DNA from: Burkholderiaceae bacterium
GTDB lineage: Bacteria; Pseudomonadota; Gammaproteobacteria; Burkholderiales; Burkholderiaceae_E
Length of the DNA stretch: 64,000 bases
Direction: 5' to 3'
Assembly: GCA_027493945.1 (NCBI GenBank)
Contig: JAOSJU010000001.1
Location: forward strand, 3,344,484 to 3,408,483
In this document: one piece after another, positions 8,571 through 19,666 of the stretch
Layout: each line of letters starts with the position of its first letter
How positions within the stretch are numbered: the stretch's first letter is position 1
Notes under the pieces: model-generated
Seen by the model: only the letters and a program-made list of their open reading frames with translations
Told to the model about the DNA's origin: nothing
The model's database searches: none
Translations under genes and position numbers: made by a program

Positions 8571-10597
8571 CATCCCGATGCGCCGCGCGCCTTCCCGGAA
8601 CAGTGCGGCGCCCTGCGGCTCGAAGTGGAACGCGGCGAGGAAATCGGCGATGCCGTAGCGCGGCACCGCGCGCCGGATCGCCGTGGTGAGCTTGCGCGCG
8701 TCGTCGAGCGAGCCCGCCAGCGCCAGCGTGAATGCCGCGATCGCCAGGATGTGCGTGTGCGCATTGGGGCGCGCGGCTGCCCTGGCGGCCCATCCGGCCG
8801 CTTCGTCGAACTGCCCGAGGCGCACCATCGCGATGGCGCGCGAGCCGAGCATGCCGAACAGCAGCGGATCGAACGGGCTCAGGTGGCGCGACTGGTCGGA
8901 CGATGTGATCGCCGACGCCGGGTCTCCCGATTGCGCGTGAACGAATGCGAGCGTGTAGTGCCCCAGCGCGAAGTTCGGGCTCAGGTCGACCGCCTGATCG
9001 AGCTCCGTCACCGCCTGGTCATGCTCGCCCAGCAGCCAGAGCGCGCGTCCCATGGCCCAGTGCGCGGCGGGATCCCGATCGTCGGCCATCAGGCTCTGCC
9101 CCGCGGTCTGCAGGGCCCGGTCGATTTCGGGGCCGCGCTCGGTCCATCCCCGGAAGGCGTTCTGGAAATGCGTGAACGACAAGCCCGCCCAGGCGCGCGA
9201 GAAGGTCGGATCGAGGCGCACGGCGGTCTCGAAGAAATGCCGCGCCTGCTCGTTGTCGGCCTTGCTGAACCGATACATGTGCCACAGGCCGCGATGGTGC
9301 GCCTCCCGGGCGTCGAGCGAGTCGGGCGGCTCGAGGATCGCGCGGTTGCGCTCGATCGTCTCGATCTCGCCTGCGATCGACGCGACGATGCGGTTGCCGA
9401 TCTCGTCGAGGACGAGCAGGGCGTCGTCGACTTCGTGCTCGAAGATCTCGGCCCAGACGATGCGCGAATCGCGGGTCTGCGCGACCTCGACCGCCACCGT
9501 CAGCCGGCTGCCGTCGCGCCGCACCGTGCCGCTCGCGAGGTAGTCGACCTTCAGCATCTGCCCGGCCTGGCGCGGCGTCACCGATTGCTCGTGCAGCGCG
9601 AACATGGTGCCCTGCGCGATGACGAACAGGCAGCGCAGCTTGGCCAGGCGGGTGATCACGTCGTGCGCAAGCGCGTCGGCCACGGCCCGGCCCGCTCCCG
9701 GTGCGGTCGACGCGTCGGCAAACGGCATGACCGCCAGCGAAGCGCGCCGGGCGGCAGTGCCGGGTAGCTCGAGTTTCGCGTCGTCGCCGGTCGCGGCGAG
9801 CAGCAGCCCGGCCTGCGTCTGCGTCCGAGGCCTCGCGGCGTGCCACGCCGCGTGTAGCGGTGCGCAGTCGAAGCCTTCGGCCTCGAACTGCCGGCGGGCG
9901 GCAGCGAGGTGCTCCTCGGCTTCGCGGATCCGGCCGCAACTCGCGAGGGCGGTGAGCAGGCGTGCGTGGGCACGCGCGTCGAACGGCGCCAGGCGCAGCC
10001 ACTGTTCGAGCCATGCGAAGCGCTGCTCGCCGTCGGCGCCTTCGGCGAGCAGGCCGAGCAACTCGACCCGAAGCGCGCGAAAGCGCCGCCTGCCCGCGGC
10101 GAGCCGGTGTCGAAGACCGGGCTGTGGCCCACCTCCAGGCCTTCGAGGAAGTCGCCGGCAAACAGCTCGCACAGTTCGCGTTGCCGGTCGTGCCCGAGCG
10201 TGGCGATGCCGGACCCGGCGGCGCGCTCGAGCTCGATCGCATCGACGAAACAGTCGGCGGCATCGAAACCCACTGCATCAGCGCGGGTATACAGCCGTGC
10301 CCGTGCGTCGTCGTCGACGAGGCCGCGCAGCTTGCTCAGGCACCAGCGCAACTCGCCGCGCGGGTCGTGCGGCAGCTCCCAGAGCAGTTCGCAGAGTCGG
10401 CTGCGGGTCTGCGCCTGCGGCGCCATTGCGAGATACGCCAGCAGTGCGCGTGCCTTGCGCGACGCGGGAAGCGCCAGCTCGCGTTCGTGCCGCGAGAGAC
10501 TCATCGGGCCGAGCAGGCGAAGCCGCAGCGGGTGAGTGCGGCCGGTGTGCGAGGGCGACTCAGCGATTTCCACGCCGGCTACCACGTTCGCCTCCAC
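8565..10597 (-). CDS. BTAD/winged-helix transcriptional regulator with TolB-like and TPR domains, frameshift near 10090
   Basis: Joined over one indel (about 10085-10100), the product is about 677 residues. The N-terminus carries an OmpR/SARP-type winged helix (LRLRLLGPMSL ... SRKARALLAYLA) followed by a bacterial transcriptional activation domain. A TolB/adenylate-cyclase-associated segment (SLAVMPFADAS ... ADALAHDVITRLAKL) comes next. TPR-like repeats near the C-terminus read HFFETAVRLDPTFSRAWAGL and ELDQAVDLSPNFALGHYTLAF. Translation probably starts at the GTG complementary to 10595-10597. It faces the methyltransferase at 10714 across 116 bp, so it probably controls that gene. The inducing signal is unknown. 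Confidence 0.72.
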
Positions 10598-10713
10598 GTC
10601 CGGGGCCTACGGTATGCATCGAGGCAGGCGCGGCGCATCCGCTGCGTCGCCGCATCGATTCCGCCATCGCCATCGCGAGGCGGCCACCAACGGACACTCC
10701 AGGGAGCATAGCC

Positions 10714-11565
10714 ATGGATGCAGCCACCACTTCCAGCGTTTCGGGCACGCGAGCAGTCGGCCAGGCCGACCTCGCGGCGATCAAGACCCGCCAGCAGGCC
10801 ACATGGTCATCGGGGGATTATGCGCTCATCGGTACCACGCTGCAGATCGTCGGCGAGAACCTCTGCGAGGCGCTCGATCTGCGTGCGGGACAGAAAATTC
10901 TCGACGTGGCCGCAGGCAACGGCAACGTCTCGCTGGCGGCCGCGCGCCGCTGGTGCGACGTGGTCGCGAGCGACTACGTGCCGGCGCTGCTCGAGCGCGC
11001 GCGCGAGCGCGCAGCCGGCGAGCGGCTGCCGATGACGTTTCGCGAAGCCGACGCGGAGGCGCTGCAGTTCGCCGAGGGCAGTTTCGACGCGGTCGTGTCG
11101 ACGTTCGGCGTGATGTTCACGCCCGACCAGCGGCGCGCCGCCGCCGAGCTGGTTCGCGTGTGCAGGCCGGGCGGCAAGATCGGGCTGGCCAACTGGACGC
11201 CCGAGGGTTTCGTCGGCCAGCTGTTCAAGACGATCGGCAAGCACGTTGCGCCGCCCGCCGGTGCCGCGTCGCCCGCGCTCTGGGGCACCCGCGATCACCT
11301 CGCGACACTCTTCGCGCCTCACGCGGCATCGATCGAGGCGACGCGGCGCGACTACGTCTTCCGTTATCGTTCGCCCGAGCACTGGGTCGAGGTCTTCAGG
11401 GCCTGGTACGGCCCGGTGCTGAAGGCGTTCGCCGCACTGCCGCCGGACGGGCAGGCGGCGCTGAACAACGACCTCCTCGCGCTGATCGGCCGGCTCAACC
11501 GCTCGGGCGACGCCACGATGATCGTGCCGGGCGAATACCTGGAGGTGGTGGTCACCCTGCGCTGA
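10714..11565 (+). CDS. Class I SAM-dependent methyltransferase
   Basis: A 283-residue methyltransferase. The SAM-binding motif I is ILDVAAGNGNVSLAAA (about residues 63-78). It is followed by the acidic motif II region VVASDYVPALLERARE, motif III DAEALQFAEGSFDAVVSTFGVMFTPD, and the post-motif CRPGGKIGLANWTPEG. The pattern resembles UbiE/arsenite-type methyltransferases, but the substrate is not evident. A Shine-Dalgarno AGGGAG at about 10701 precedes the ATG. It is divergently paired with the BTAD/TPR regulator, an arrangement that suggests dedicated regulation. It ends 63 bp from the converging uvrA stop. Confidence 0.82.
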   Translation: MDAATTSSVSGTRAVGQADLAAIKTRQQATWSSGDYALIGTTLQIVGENLCEALDLRAGQKILDVAAGNGNVSLAAARRWCDVVASDYVPALLERARERAAGERLPMTFREADAEALQFAEGSFDAVVSTFGVMFTPDQRRAAAELVRVCRPGGKIGLANWTPEGFVGQLFKTIGKHVAPPAGAASPALWGTRDHLATLFAPHAASIEATRRDYVFRYRSPEHWVEVFRAWYGPVLKAFAALPPDGQAALNNDLLALIGRLNRSGDATMIVPGEYLEVVVTLR

Positions 11566-11628
11566 GCGAGGCCGGGCGGTCGACCGGCCGGGCGACCGCC
11601 TCGTCGATGCGGTAGATCGTGCCGGGGT

Positions 11629-14600
11629 TCAGTGCGAGCGCAGGAACTGCGCCAGCGCCCGCGCGGTGTGGGTCGCGCCGGTGGCCGCCAGCTCCGCCGG
11701 CGTGCCGGCCGCAACGATGCGTCCGCCGCCGACCCCGCCGTCGGGGCCGAGGTCGACGATCCAGTCGGCCTCGGCCCAGATGTCGAGGTTGTGCTCGACC
11801 ACCACCAGCGTGTTGCCGGCGTCGACCGGGGCGGTGCAGCACGCGGATCAGCTTCTCGACGTCGGCCATGTGCAGGCCGACGGTGGGTTCGTCGAGCACG
11901 TACAGCGTGTGCGGTCCGGGCGGCAGTGTCTTGCCGGCAGCGAGCGCCCTCGCGCGCGAGCGCGCGACGCGCGGATCGTCGTCGATACCCTCGCCGCGGG
12001 TTCGCACCTTCGACAGCTCGGTGACCAGCTTGATGCGCTGCGCCTCGCCGCCCGACAGCGTCGGGCTCGGCTGGCCGAGCGTGAGGTAGCCGAGGCCGAC
12101 GTCCTGCAGCAGCCGCAACGGGTGGGAAATGGAAGGGTGCGCCGCGAAGAACCCGACCGCTTCGTCGACGTCCATCGCGAGCACGTCGCCGATGTTCTTG
12201 CTGCGCAATCGCAGCGCGAGCGTCTCCGGGTTGAAGCGCCGGCCGCCGCAGGCATCGCAGAGCACCTTCACGTCGGGCAGGAAGCTCATTTCGATCGTCT
12301 GCTGGCCTTGCCCGTCGCAGACCGCGCAGCGCCCGCCGCCGGTGTTGAAGCTGAAGCGGCTCGCGCTCCAGCCGCGGATTCGCGCTTCGCTGGTGTCGGC
12401 GAACAGGCGCCGGATCGCGTCCCAGAAGCCGACATAGGTCGCCGGGCACGAGCGTGGCGTCTTGCCGATGGGTGTCTGGTCGACTTCGAGCACGCGCGTG
12501 ACGCCTTCCCAGCCCTCGATGCGTTCGACTCCGGCCAGCGGCGGCGCGGCCTTGCGCTGGTTGCGCGCCTGCACCTGCGCGGCGGCGTTTGCAAGCAGGA
12601 CGTCGCGCGCCAGCGTCGATTTGCCGGAGCCCGAGACTCCGGTGACGACGGTCATGCGCCGCAGCGGGATGCGCGCGACGACGTGGCGCAAGTTGTGCAG
12701 GTGGGCGCCGCGCAGCACGAACCAGTCGGGGCTGTCGGCGGACGGAACCGCGCGCGGCGTGCCGAGCGGGTGCGCGAGCGGGTGGGCGAGGAAGCGTCCG
12801 GTGAGGCTGTCCGGGTGAGTCGCGAGTTCCTCGTGGTGGCCGGCGGCGATGATGCGTCCGCCCAGCTTGCCGGCGCCCGGGCCGATGTCGATCACGTGGT
12901 CGGCACGGCGGATCGTGTCCTCGTCGTGTTCGACCACCAGCAGCGTGTTGCCTTTGTCGCGCAGCGCCTCGAGCGTGTCGAGCAGGATGCGGTTGTCGTG
13001 CGGATGCAGCCCGATCGTCGGCTCGTCGAGCACGTAGCACACGCCCTGCAGGTTCGAGCCGAGTTGCGCGGCCAGCCGGATGCGCTGCGCTTCGCCGCCC
13101 GACAGCGTCGGCGCGGCCCGATCCAGCGCCAGGTAGCCCAGCCCGACGTCGGACAGGAACGCGAGCCGCGAGCGGATCTCGGCGAGCACGTCGCGCGCGA
13201 TTTCCTGCTCGCGCCCGGCGAAGCCGACCTGCTTCAGCCAGCGCGCGCAATCGGCGATCGGCATCGCGGTCAGCTCCGCGATCGACAGGTCGAGCAGCCG
13301 CACCGCGAGCGCGGTGCGGTTCAGGCGTTTGCCGGCGCAGGCCGGGCAGGGCTCGCCGGCCGCCGGGCCGGCCGCTCCCGACGGTGCGGCTTCGCCTTCG
13401 GCCTGCGCGGCGACCTGGTCGGCCAGCTTCTCGGCGATCGCGCCGATCGCCTCGGTCGTCGAGTCCTGGTCGGAACGCCCCTTCGGATCGAGCGTCGGCA
13501 GGTACGGAAGCTTCACGCCGGTGCCGAGGCAGGCCGGGCACCATCCGATCTTCGAATTGAACGAGAACATCCGCGGATCGGGTTCCGGGAAGCTCGCGCC
13601 GCACGACGAGCAGGCGCGCTTCGTCGAGAACGGCTTCGTTTCGAGCGCTGCCGACGCCTGCTCGTGGGCCTGCGGGTCGCCGCGGTCGGCGGCTTCGCGC
13701 AGCGCCCCGAGCGGCGCGGCGACCATCACGATGCCCTTGCCGAAGTCGAGCGCGTGGCGCAGCGCGTCGCGCAACCCCGCCTCGTTCGCGGGATCGACGA
13801 CGAGGTCGGCCACCGGCAGCTCGATGTCGTGCTCGACATAGCGGTCGAGCCGCGGGAACCGATCGGTCGGCAGGAAGCGGCCGTCGACGCGCAGGTGTCC
13901 GAAACCCTTCGCCTTCGCCCATTTTGCGAGGTCGGTGTAGACGCCCTTGCGCGCGACCACCAGCGGCGCGAGCAGGCCGATGTGCCGTCCGCGATAATCG
14001 CGCAGGATGCGCGCGGCGATCGCGTCGAAGCCCTGCGGCTCGATTCTCAGCTTGCAGTCGGGGCAATACTGCTGGCCGAGCTTCACGTACAGCAGGCGCA
14101 GGAAGTGGTAGATCTCGGTCAGCGTCGCGACCGTGCTCTTGCGCCCGCCGCGACTGGTGCGCTGCTCGATCGCCACCGTCGGCGGAATGCCGAACACGCC
14201 GTCGACGTCGGGCCGCGACGCCGGCTGCACGAACTGGCGCGCGTAGGCGTTCAGCGATTCGAGGTAGCGGCGCTGGCCCTCGCCGAAGATCACGTCGAAG
14301 GCGAGCGTCGACTTGCCCGAGCCCGAGACGCCGCTGATCACGGTGAGCTTGTCGCGCGGGATTTCGACGTCGATGTTCTTCAGGTTGTGCTCGCGGGCGC
14401 GGTGCACGAAGATCGCTTCGCGCGCACGCTCCCGGAGAACGCTCTGGAGTGATTTTGCTGCGGGCTCTGCGGCCCGAAGAGCGGTGGTGCTCGCTCCGTG
14501 GCCGGGCCGGCCGGGCCGTTCGAGTCGCTCCCCGATACTCGCTTGGTCGAACGGCCCGGCCGGCCCGGCCACTGCGGGGCGTCGGTGTTCGTCGGGCCGC

Positions 14601-17600
14601 AGAGCGTCGGCGTACTGCGCCAGAGCCTTCCCCCGTGTGCGTGCGCGCTTCGCTCGCCAGCTGGGCGGGGGTGCCGGTGGCGACCACGCGGCCGCCGGCG
14701 TCGCCGCCTTCGGGTCCGAGGTCGATCAGCCAGTCGGCGGCGCGGACCAGGTCGAGGTTGTGCTCGATGACCAGCAGCGAGTGGCCGGCGGCGAGCAGCT
14801 TGCGCAGGGCTCGCAGCAGCTTCGCGACGTCGTCGAAGTGCAGGCCGGTGGTCGGCTCGTCGAACATGAACAGCGTGCCGCGGCGGCCGGCCTTCGCGAA
14901 GGCGTGGCCGGGAGCGGCGGGCTGCGCGAGACCTTGGCTCGCGGCTTCGGCGAGGAAGCCGGCGAGCTTGAGCCGCTGGGCTTCGCCGCCGGAGAGCGTG
15001 GGCACCGGCTGGCCGAGGCGCAGGTAGTCGAGGCCGACGTCGGCCAGCGGCTGGAGCCTGGCGCATACGTCGTGCTCGCCCGCGAAGTTCTCGAGCGCCT
15101 GGTGCACGGTGAGCTCGAGCACGTCGGCGACCGAGCGCGGGCGACCGTCGCGGCCGGCAATCGTGACCTCGAGCACCTCGGCGCGAAAGCGCTTGCCGTC
15201 GCAGTCGGGGCAGCGCAGGTAGACGTCGGACAGGAACTGCATCTCGACGTGCTCGAAACCGTTGCCGCCGCAGGTCGGGCAGCGTCCGTCGCCGGCGTTG
15301 AAGCTGAAGGTGCCGGCGGTATAGCCGCGCTCCCTGGACAGTTCGGCCGCGGCGAAGCGCCTGCGGATCGGGTCGAAGGCGCCGACGTAGCTGACCGGAT
15401 TGCTGCGCGCGGTCTTGCCGATCGGCGACTGGTCGACGAAGACCACGTCGCCGATCCAGTCGTCGCCGAGCAGCCGGTCGTGCGCGCCCGGCGACTCGGT
15501 GGGCCTGCCGCGCGCCTTCAGCAATGCGGGCAGCAGCACGTTCTGCATCAGCGTCGACTTGCCGCTACCCGAGACGCCGGTCAGGCAGACCAGCCGCTCG
15601 AGCGGGATCTCGACCGAGACGTTCTTCAGGTTGTGCTCGCGCGCGCCTTCGAGCAGCAGCTTCTTCGTCGACGGACCCACCGGCCGCGGATGGCCGGTGT
15701 CGACCTGCCTGCGCCCCGACAGGTAGTCGCCGGTCAGCGTGCCGGCGGTGCGCAGCGCCTGCGGATCGCCGTCGAAGACGACGCGCCCGCCGCGTTCGCC
15801 CGGGCCGGGGCCGATGTCGATCATCCGGTCGGCGGCGAACATCACCTGCGGATCGTGCTCGACCACCACCAGCGAATTGCCGGCATCGCGCAGGCGCTGC
15901 ATGACGCCGATCACCCGGTTGATGTCGCGCGGGTGCAGTCCGATCGACGGCTCGTCGAGGACGAACAGCGTGTTTACCAGCGAGGTGCCCAGTGCGGTGG
16001 TCAGGTTGATCCGCTGCACTTCGCCGCCCGACAGCGTGCGCGACTGGCGATCGAGCGTCAGGTAGCCGAGCCCCACCTGCTGCAGATAGTGCAGCCGCGC
16101 GCGGGTCTCGACCAGCAGCAGGTCGGTGGCCTCGTCGAGCGGCGCCGGCAGCTTCAACGCATCGAAGAAGCCGGCCACGCGGTCGATCGGCAGCAGCATC
16201 AGGTCGTGGATCGACAGCCCGGCGACCTGCTGCAACTGCGCGTCGGTCCATTCGACGCCCGCCGGCCGGAACCGCGCGTACGCTGGCGGTGCGTCGCCGG
16301 AAAATGGAGATGAGCGAGCGGACGGTGGCTGCGACGCTGGTTCGAGTGCCGCCGAAGTGTTCGGGTCGGAGGGACGGCGGAGGGCGGGAGCCGATTCGAC
16401 CAAGCGAGTATCGGGGAGCGACTCGAATCGGCTCCCGCCCTCCGCCGTCCCTCCGACCTCGCGCGACCGAGGCATGCGAAGCAACGCCGCATCCGCCTGC
16501 GCGTGCGAGCCGACGCGCCACAGCAGCGCGTCGGGCTTCAGCCGCGCACCCCGGCAGGCCGGGCAGGGCGTGTACGAGCGGTACTTCGACAGCAGCACCC
16601 GGATGTGCATCTTGTACGACCTCGACTCGAGCCAGTCGAAGAAGTGGCGGATGCCGTACCACTGCGTCTCCCACTTGCCGGTCCAGTCGTCGCCGCCTTC
16701 GATCACCCAGCGTCGCTGCGCGTCGGAGAGCGCGCGCCAGGGCAGGTCCATCGGCACGCCGGCCTTCGCCGCGAACTTCGCGAGGTCGCGCTGGCACTCC
16801 CGGAAGCTCTCGGTCTGCCGAGGGCTTGACCGCGCCCTCGGCCAGCGTTCTGGCTTCGTCGGGAATCACCAGTCCGAGGTCGATGCCGATCACGCGGCCG
16901 AAGCCGCGGCAGGCTTCGCAGGCGCCGAGCGGCGAGTTGAAGGAGAACAGGCTCGGCAGCGGGTCCGCGTAGGCGATGTCGCAGTCGGCGCAGTGCAGGC
17001 CGCTGCTGAAGCGCCAGCGATCCGCCTCGTTGCCGTCGTCGTCGAGCACGTGCACCGACATGCGGCCGTGACCGCGCCCGAGCGCCGCCTCGACCGCGTC
17101 GGACGCTCGTGCCGCTTCGACGGCGCCGAGGCGGAAGCGGTCCTGCGCGACGTGCAGGATCCGGCCGGCGGCGCCGCTGTCCACCGTCTGCACGCGCGTG
17201 TAGCCCTGCGCCAGCAGGTGGGCGCGGATCTCGTCCTCGGTGAAGTTCGCCGGAACCGGAATCGGGAAGCTGACCGTGAGCCGCGGATCGCCGATCGCGG
17301 CCGAGCGCGCGGCGATCGCCGCGCGAACGCTCGCCACCGTGTCGCGCCGCACCGGACGCGCGCAGCGCCTGCAATGCAGCGTCGCTGCGCGGGCGAACAG
17401 CAGCTTCAGGTGGTCGTTCAGCTCGGTCATCGTGCCGACCGTGGAGCGCGAGGTGCGCACCGGATTGGTCTGGTCGATCGCGATCGCCGGCGGCACGCCC
17501 TCGATCCGGTCGACCTGCGGCTTGTCCATCCGGTCGAGGAACTGCCGCGCGTAGGCCGAGAAGGTCTCGACGTAGCGGCGCTGCCCCTCGGCGTACAGCG

Positions 17601-17841
17601 TGTCGAACACCAGCGACGACTTGCCGGAGCCCGAGACGCCGGTCACCACGACCAGTTCGCCGGTCGGGATGTCGAGGTCGACGTTCTTCAGGTTGTTCTG
17701 GCGCGCGCCACGGATGCGGATCGCGCGCCGCAGCGCCGATTGCAGCGGCCTGCCCGGCGCCTCGTCGGAGGCGGGCATATCGCGGGGGAGCATGGATAGG
17801 TCGGACAGTGCGGGAAGAGGGCCGCTCGAGTCTATCAGCAT
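11629..17841 (-). CDS. uvrA: Tandem-fused double-length excinuclease ABC subunit UvrA, three frameshifts
   Basis: About 2,070 residues, twice the usual UvrA (about 940). Two complete UvrA units follow each other, giving four Walker A motifs: [42 protein letters not shown] and [14 protein letters not shown]. Each unit has CxxC zinc modules (such as CPACRGARL and CPTCGGNG) and LSGGE signatures. Single-base insertions near 16820, 14632 and 11830 break the frame, and their sum restores a multiple of three. Two long palindromes interrupt the coding sequence (see repeats). The product would detect helix-distorting DNA damage with UvrB/UvrC. The start is uncertain: ATG at 17841 or 17793. TGA lies at 11629-11631. 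Confidence 0.85.
14498..14572. repeat. Palindrome copy A inside uvrA, 26-bp perfect arms
   Basis: Arms 14498-14523 and 14547-14572 are perfect reverse complements, rich in GGCC. The 23-nt loop (14524-14546) is the exact reverse complement of the loop of copy B at 16400-16422. It lies in the linker joining the two UvrA units and is translated as low-complexity Pro/Gly/Arg-rich sequence. Confidence 0.85.
16364..16458. repeat. Palindrome copy B inside uvrA, 36-bp perfect arms
   Basis: Arms 16364-16399 and 16423-16458 are perfect reverse complements. The loop 16400-16422 contains AGCGAGTATCGGGGAGC and matches the copy A loop in opposite orientation. Immediately next to the loop both copies share TTCGA and TCGAA, but the outer arms are unrelated in sequence. 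It is read in frame as an insertion in the first UvrA unit. Confidence 0.85.
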
Positions 17842-17860
17842 CGTCGCCGGATATCGGACA

Positions 17861-18316
17861 ATGGTGGCTGATCCGCTTCCGGAACCCCTGCCGATGACCG
17901 ATGTCGCTTCCGCCTCCGCGCACCGCTCGAAGACGGTCGCGGGCGCGCTCGCCCTGTTTGCCGGCTCGCTCGGAGCGCATCGCCTGTACCTCGGCGCGCG
18001 CTGGTGGTGGCTCTATCCGCTGCTGTCGATGCCTGCGATGGCGATCGCGTTGCGCGCCGATCCATGGTACCGGCATCCCGGCTTCTTCTTCGCCGCCGCC
18101 GTTGCGCTGGCGGCGATGCTCGAGGCGATCGTGCTCTGCCTGACGCCCGACGCGAAGTGGGACGAGAAGCGCAACCCCGGTTCGGCGCGGCGCTCGGCCA
18201 GCGGATGGCCCGCGGTCCTGGTCGCGATGGCTTCGCTGATCGTCGGCGCCACGCTGATGATGTCGGTGCTGGCGATCGCGCTCGAGACGGCGTTCTCGTC
18301 GATGTCCGGACGGTGA
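17861..18316 (+). CDS. TM2 domain-containing membrane protein
   Basis: About 151 residues from the ATG at 17861, or 140 from the ATG at 17894. The segment KTVAGALALFAGSLGAHRLYLGA is the typical first TM2 helix with its conserved Gly-His-Arg-Tyr-Leu-Gly turn. Two further hydrophobic stretches (FFFAAAVALAAMLEAIVLC and VLVAMASLIVGATLMMSVLAIAL) make it an inner-membrane protein with three to four helices. The function of the family is not established. It is divergent from uvrA and may share its promoter region. It is followed after 10 nt by alaX, suggesting cotranscription. Confidence 0.75.
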   Translation: MVADPLPEPLPMTDVASASAHRSKTVAGALALFAGSLGAHRLYLGARWWWLYPLLSMPAMAIALRADPWYRHPGFFFAAAVALAAMLEAIVLCLTPDAKWDEKRNPGSARRSASGWPAVLVAMASLIVGATLMMSVLAIALETAFSSMSGR

Positions 18317-18326
18317 GCGAAAGACC

Positions 18327-19037
18327 ATGCCGACCGTATTGCTGTTTCGCGACGACGCCTACCTGAAATCGTGCACCGCGACGGTGGTCGCCTCGGGCGA
18401 TCGCGGCTTCGAGGTCGACCGCACCGTCTTCTATGCGGCCGGCGGCGGGCAGCCCGGCGACACCGGCACGCTGCGGCGCGCCGACGGCTCGTCGGCGCGC
18501 ATCGTCGACACGCGCAAGGGCGACGCGCCCGACAGTGTGCTGCACCTGCTCGCCGAGGGCGAACCGCTCCCCGCGCCCGGCGAGCGCGTCGGGCTCGAGC
18601 TCGACTGGGAGCGTCGCTACGCGCACATGCGCATCCACACCTGCCTGCACGTGCTGTCCTGCGTGGTCGTGGCGCCGGTTACCGGCGGCAACATCGCGGC
18701 CGATCGCGGCCGGCTCGACTTCGACGTCGACATGAGCCAGCTCGACGCCGCGCGCATCGAGCGCGAGGTCAACGCGCTGATTGCGCGCGCGGTCGACACC
18801 GAGACGGTCTGGATCACCGACGAAGAGCTCGACGCGCGACCCGAGCTCGTGAAGACGATGAGCGTCAAGCCGCCGCGCGGCGCCGGGCGCGTGCGCCTGC
18901 TGCGCATCGAAGGGATCGACCTGCAGCCGTGCGGCGGCACGCACGTGCGCAACATCGCCGAGATCGGCCCGGTGAAGGTGCTGCGGATCCGCAACGAAGG
19001 ACGGCGCAACCGCCGCGTGGAGATCGGTTTCGCCTGA
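18327..19037 (+). CDS. alaX: Alanyl-tRNA editing protein AlaX (medium type)
   Basis: A 236-residue stand-alone homologue of the AlaRS editing domain. It hydrolyses Ser-tRNA(Ala) in trans. The zinc and catalytic motif HxxxH is present as IHTCLHVLS (about residues 100-108), and the second metal motif as CGGTHV near residue 204. The Gly-rich strand FYAAGGGQPGDTGTL corresponds to the start of the editing core. The C-terminal C-Ala domain of AlaRS is absent, which fits AlaX-M. It lies in a plus-strand run TM2 - alaX - thioesterase - ridA - recG with short spacings. Confidence 0.9.
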   Translation: MPTVLLFRDDAYLKSCTATVVASGDRGFEVDRTVFYAAGGGQPGDTGTLRRADGSSARIVDTRKGDAPDSVLHLLAEGEPLPAPGERVGLELDWERRYAHMRIHTCLHVLSCVVVAPVTGGNIAADRGRLDFDVDMSQLDAARIEREVNALIARAVDTETVWITDEELDARPELVKTMSVKPPRGAGRVRLLRIEGIDLQPCGGTHVRNIAEIGPVKVLRIRNEGRRNRRVEIGFA

Positions 19038-19056
19038 TGCCGCGGCGCTTGATACG

Positions 19057-19632
19057 ATGCAGCCGATGAATGCCCAACGACCCCTGGAAGCGACCGACGC
19101 CGAGGCGACGCTCGACCTGTGGCTGGCCCGGGAGCGCGAGGTGCGGCTGCTGATGGCCCCTCCGGGCAAGATTCCGGCCGAGCAACTCGCACGCACGACC
19201 GGGCTGGCGTTCCTCGAACGCATCGGGCGCGGCGAGCTGCCGTCGGCGCCGATCTTCCAGACGCTCGACTTCGTGCCGGTGGAAGCCGAGCGCGGCCGCA
19301 TGGTGTTCCAGGGGACGCCCAAGCCCGACTACTACAACCCGATCGGCTCGGTGCACGGCGGCTACATCGCGACGCTGCTCGACTCGGCGCTCGGCTGCGC
19401 GGTCCACACGATGCTCGAGCAGGGCTTTGGCTACACCACGCTGGAGCTGAAGGTGAACTACGTGCGCGCGCTCACCGACAAGACCGGCCCGGTGCGCGCC
19501 GAAGCGCACGTCGTCAACGTCTCGCGGCAGATCGGCGTGGCCCAGGGGCGGCTGGTCGACGCGGCCGGCCGCATGTACGCGTGGGGCTCCACCACCTGCC
19601 TGATCTTTCCGTTGCCCGCGAATGCGGCCTGA
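19057..19632 (+). CDS. PaaI-family hotdog thioesterase
   Basis: A 191-residue hotdog-fold protein. The family signature [22 protein letters not shown] (about residues 92-113) carries the HGG turn and the acidic residue of the active site. [13 protein letters not shown] forms the following strand. Such enzymes hydrolyse acyl-CoA thioesters, often aromatic or short-chain, and act in the cytoplasm. An alternative ATG lies at 19066. There is no obvious link to a specific pathway. The neighbours are housekeeping genes. Confidence 0.85.
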   Translation: MQPMNAQRPLEATDAEATLDLWLAREREVRLLMAPPGKIPAEQLARTTGLAFLERIGRGELPSAPIFQTLDFVPVEAERGRMVFQGTPKPDYYNPIGSVHGGYIATLLDSALGCAVHTMLEQGFGYTTLELKVNYVRALTDKTGPVRAEAHVVNVSRQIGVAQGRLVDAAGRMYAWGSTTCLIFPLPANAA

Positions 19633-19666
19633 CGACGATTCCGCCACCATCGCCACGAGATCGACC

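Noticed and set aside
11666..17800. Long plus-strand open frames across uvrA
   Set aside because: They are rich in Arg, Gly, Asp and His with no domains, and mirror the minus-strand UvrA codons.
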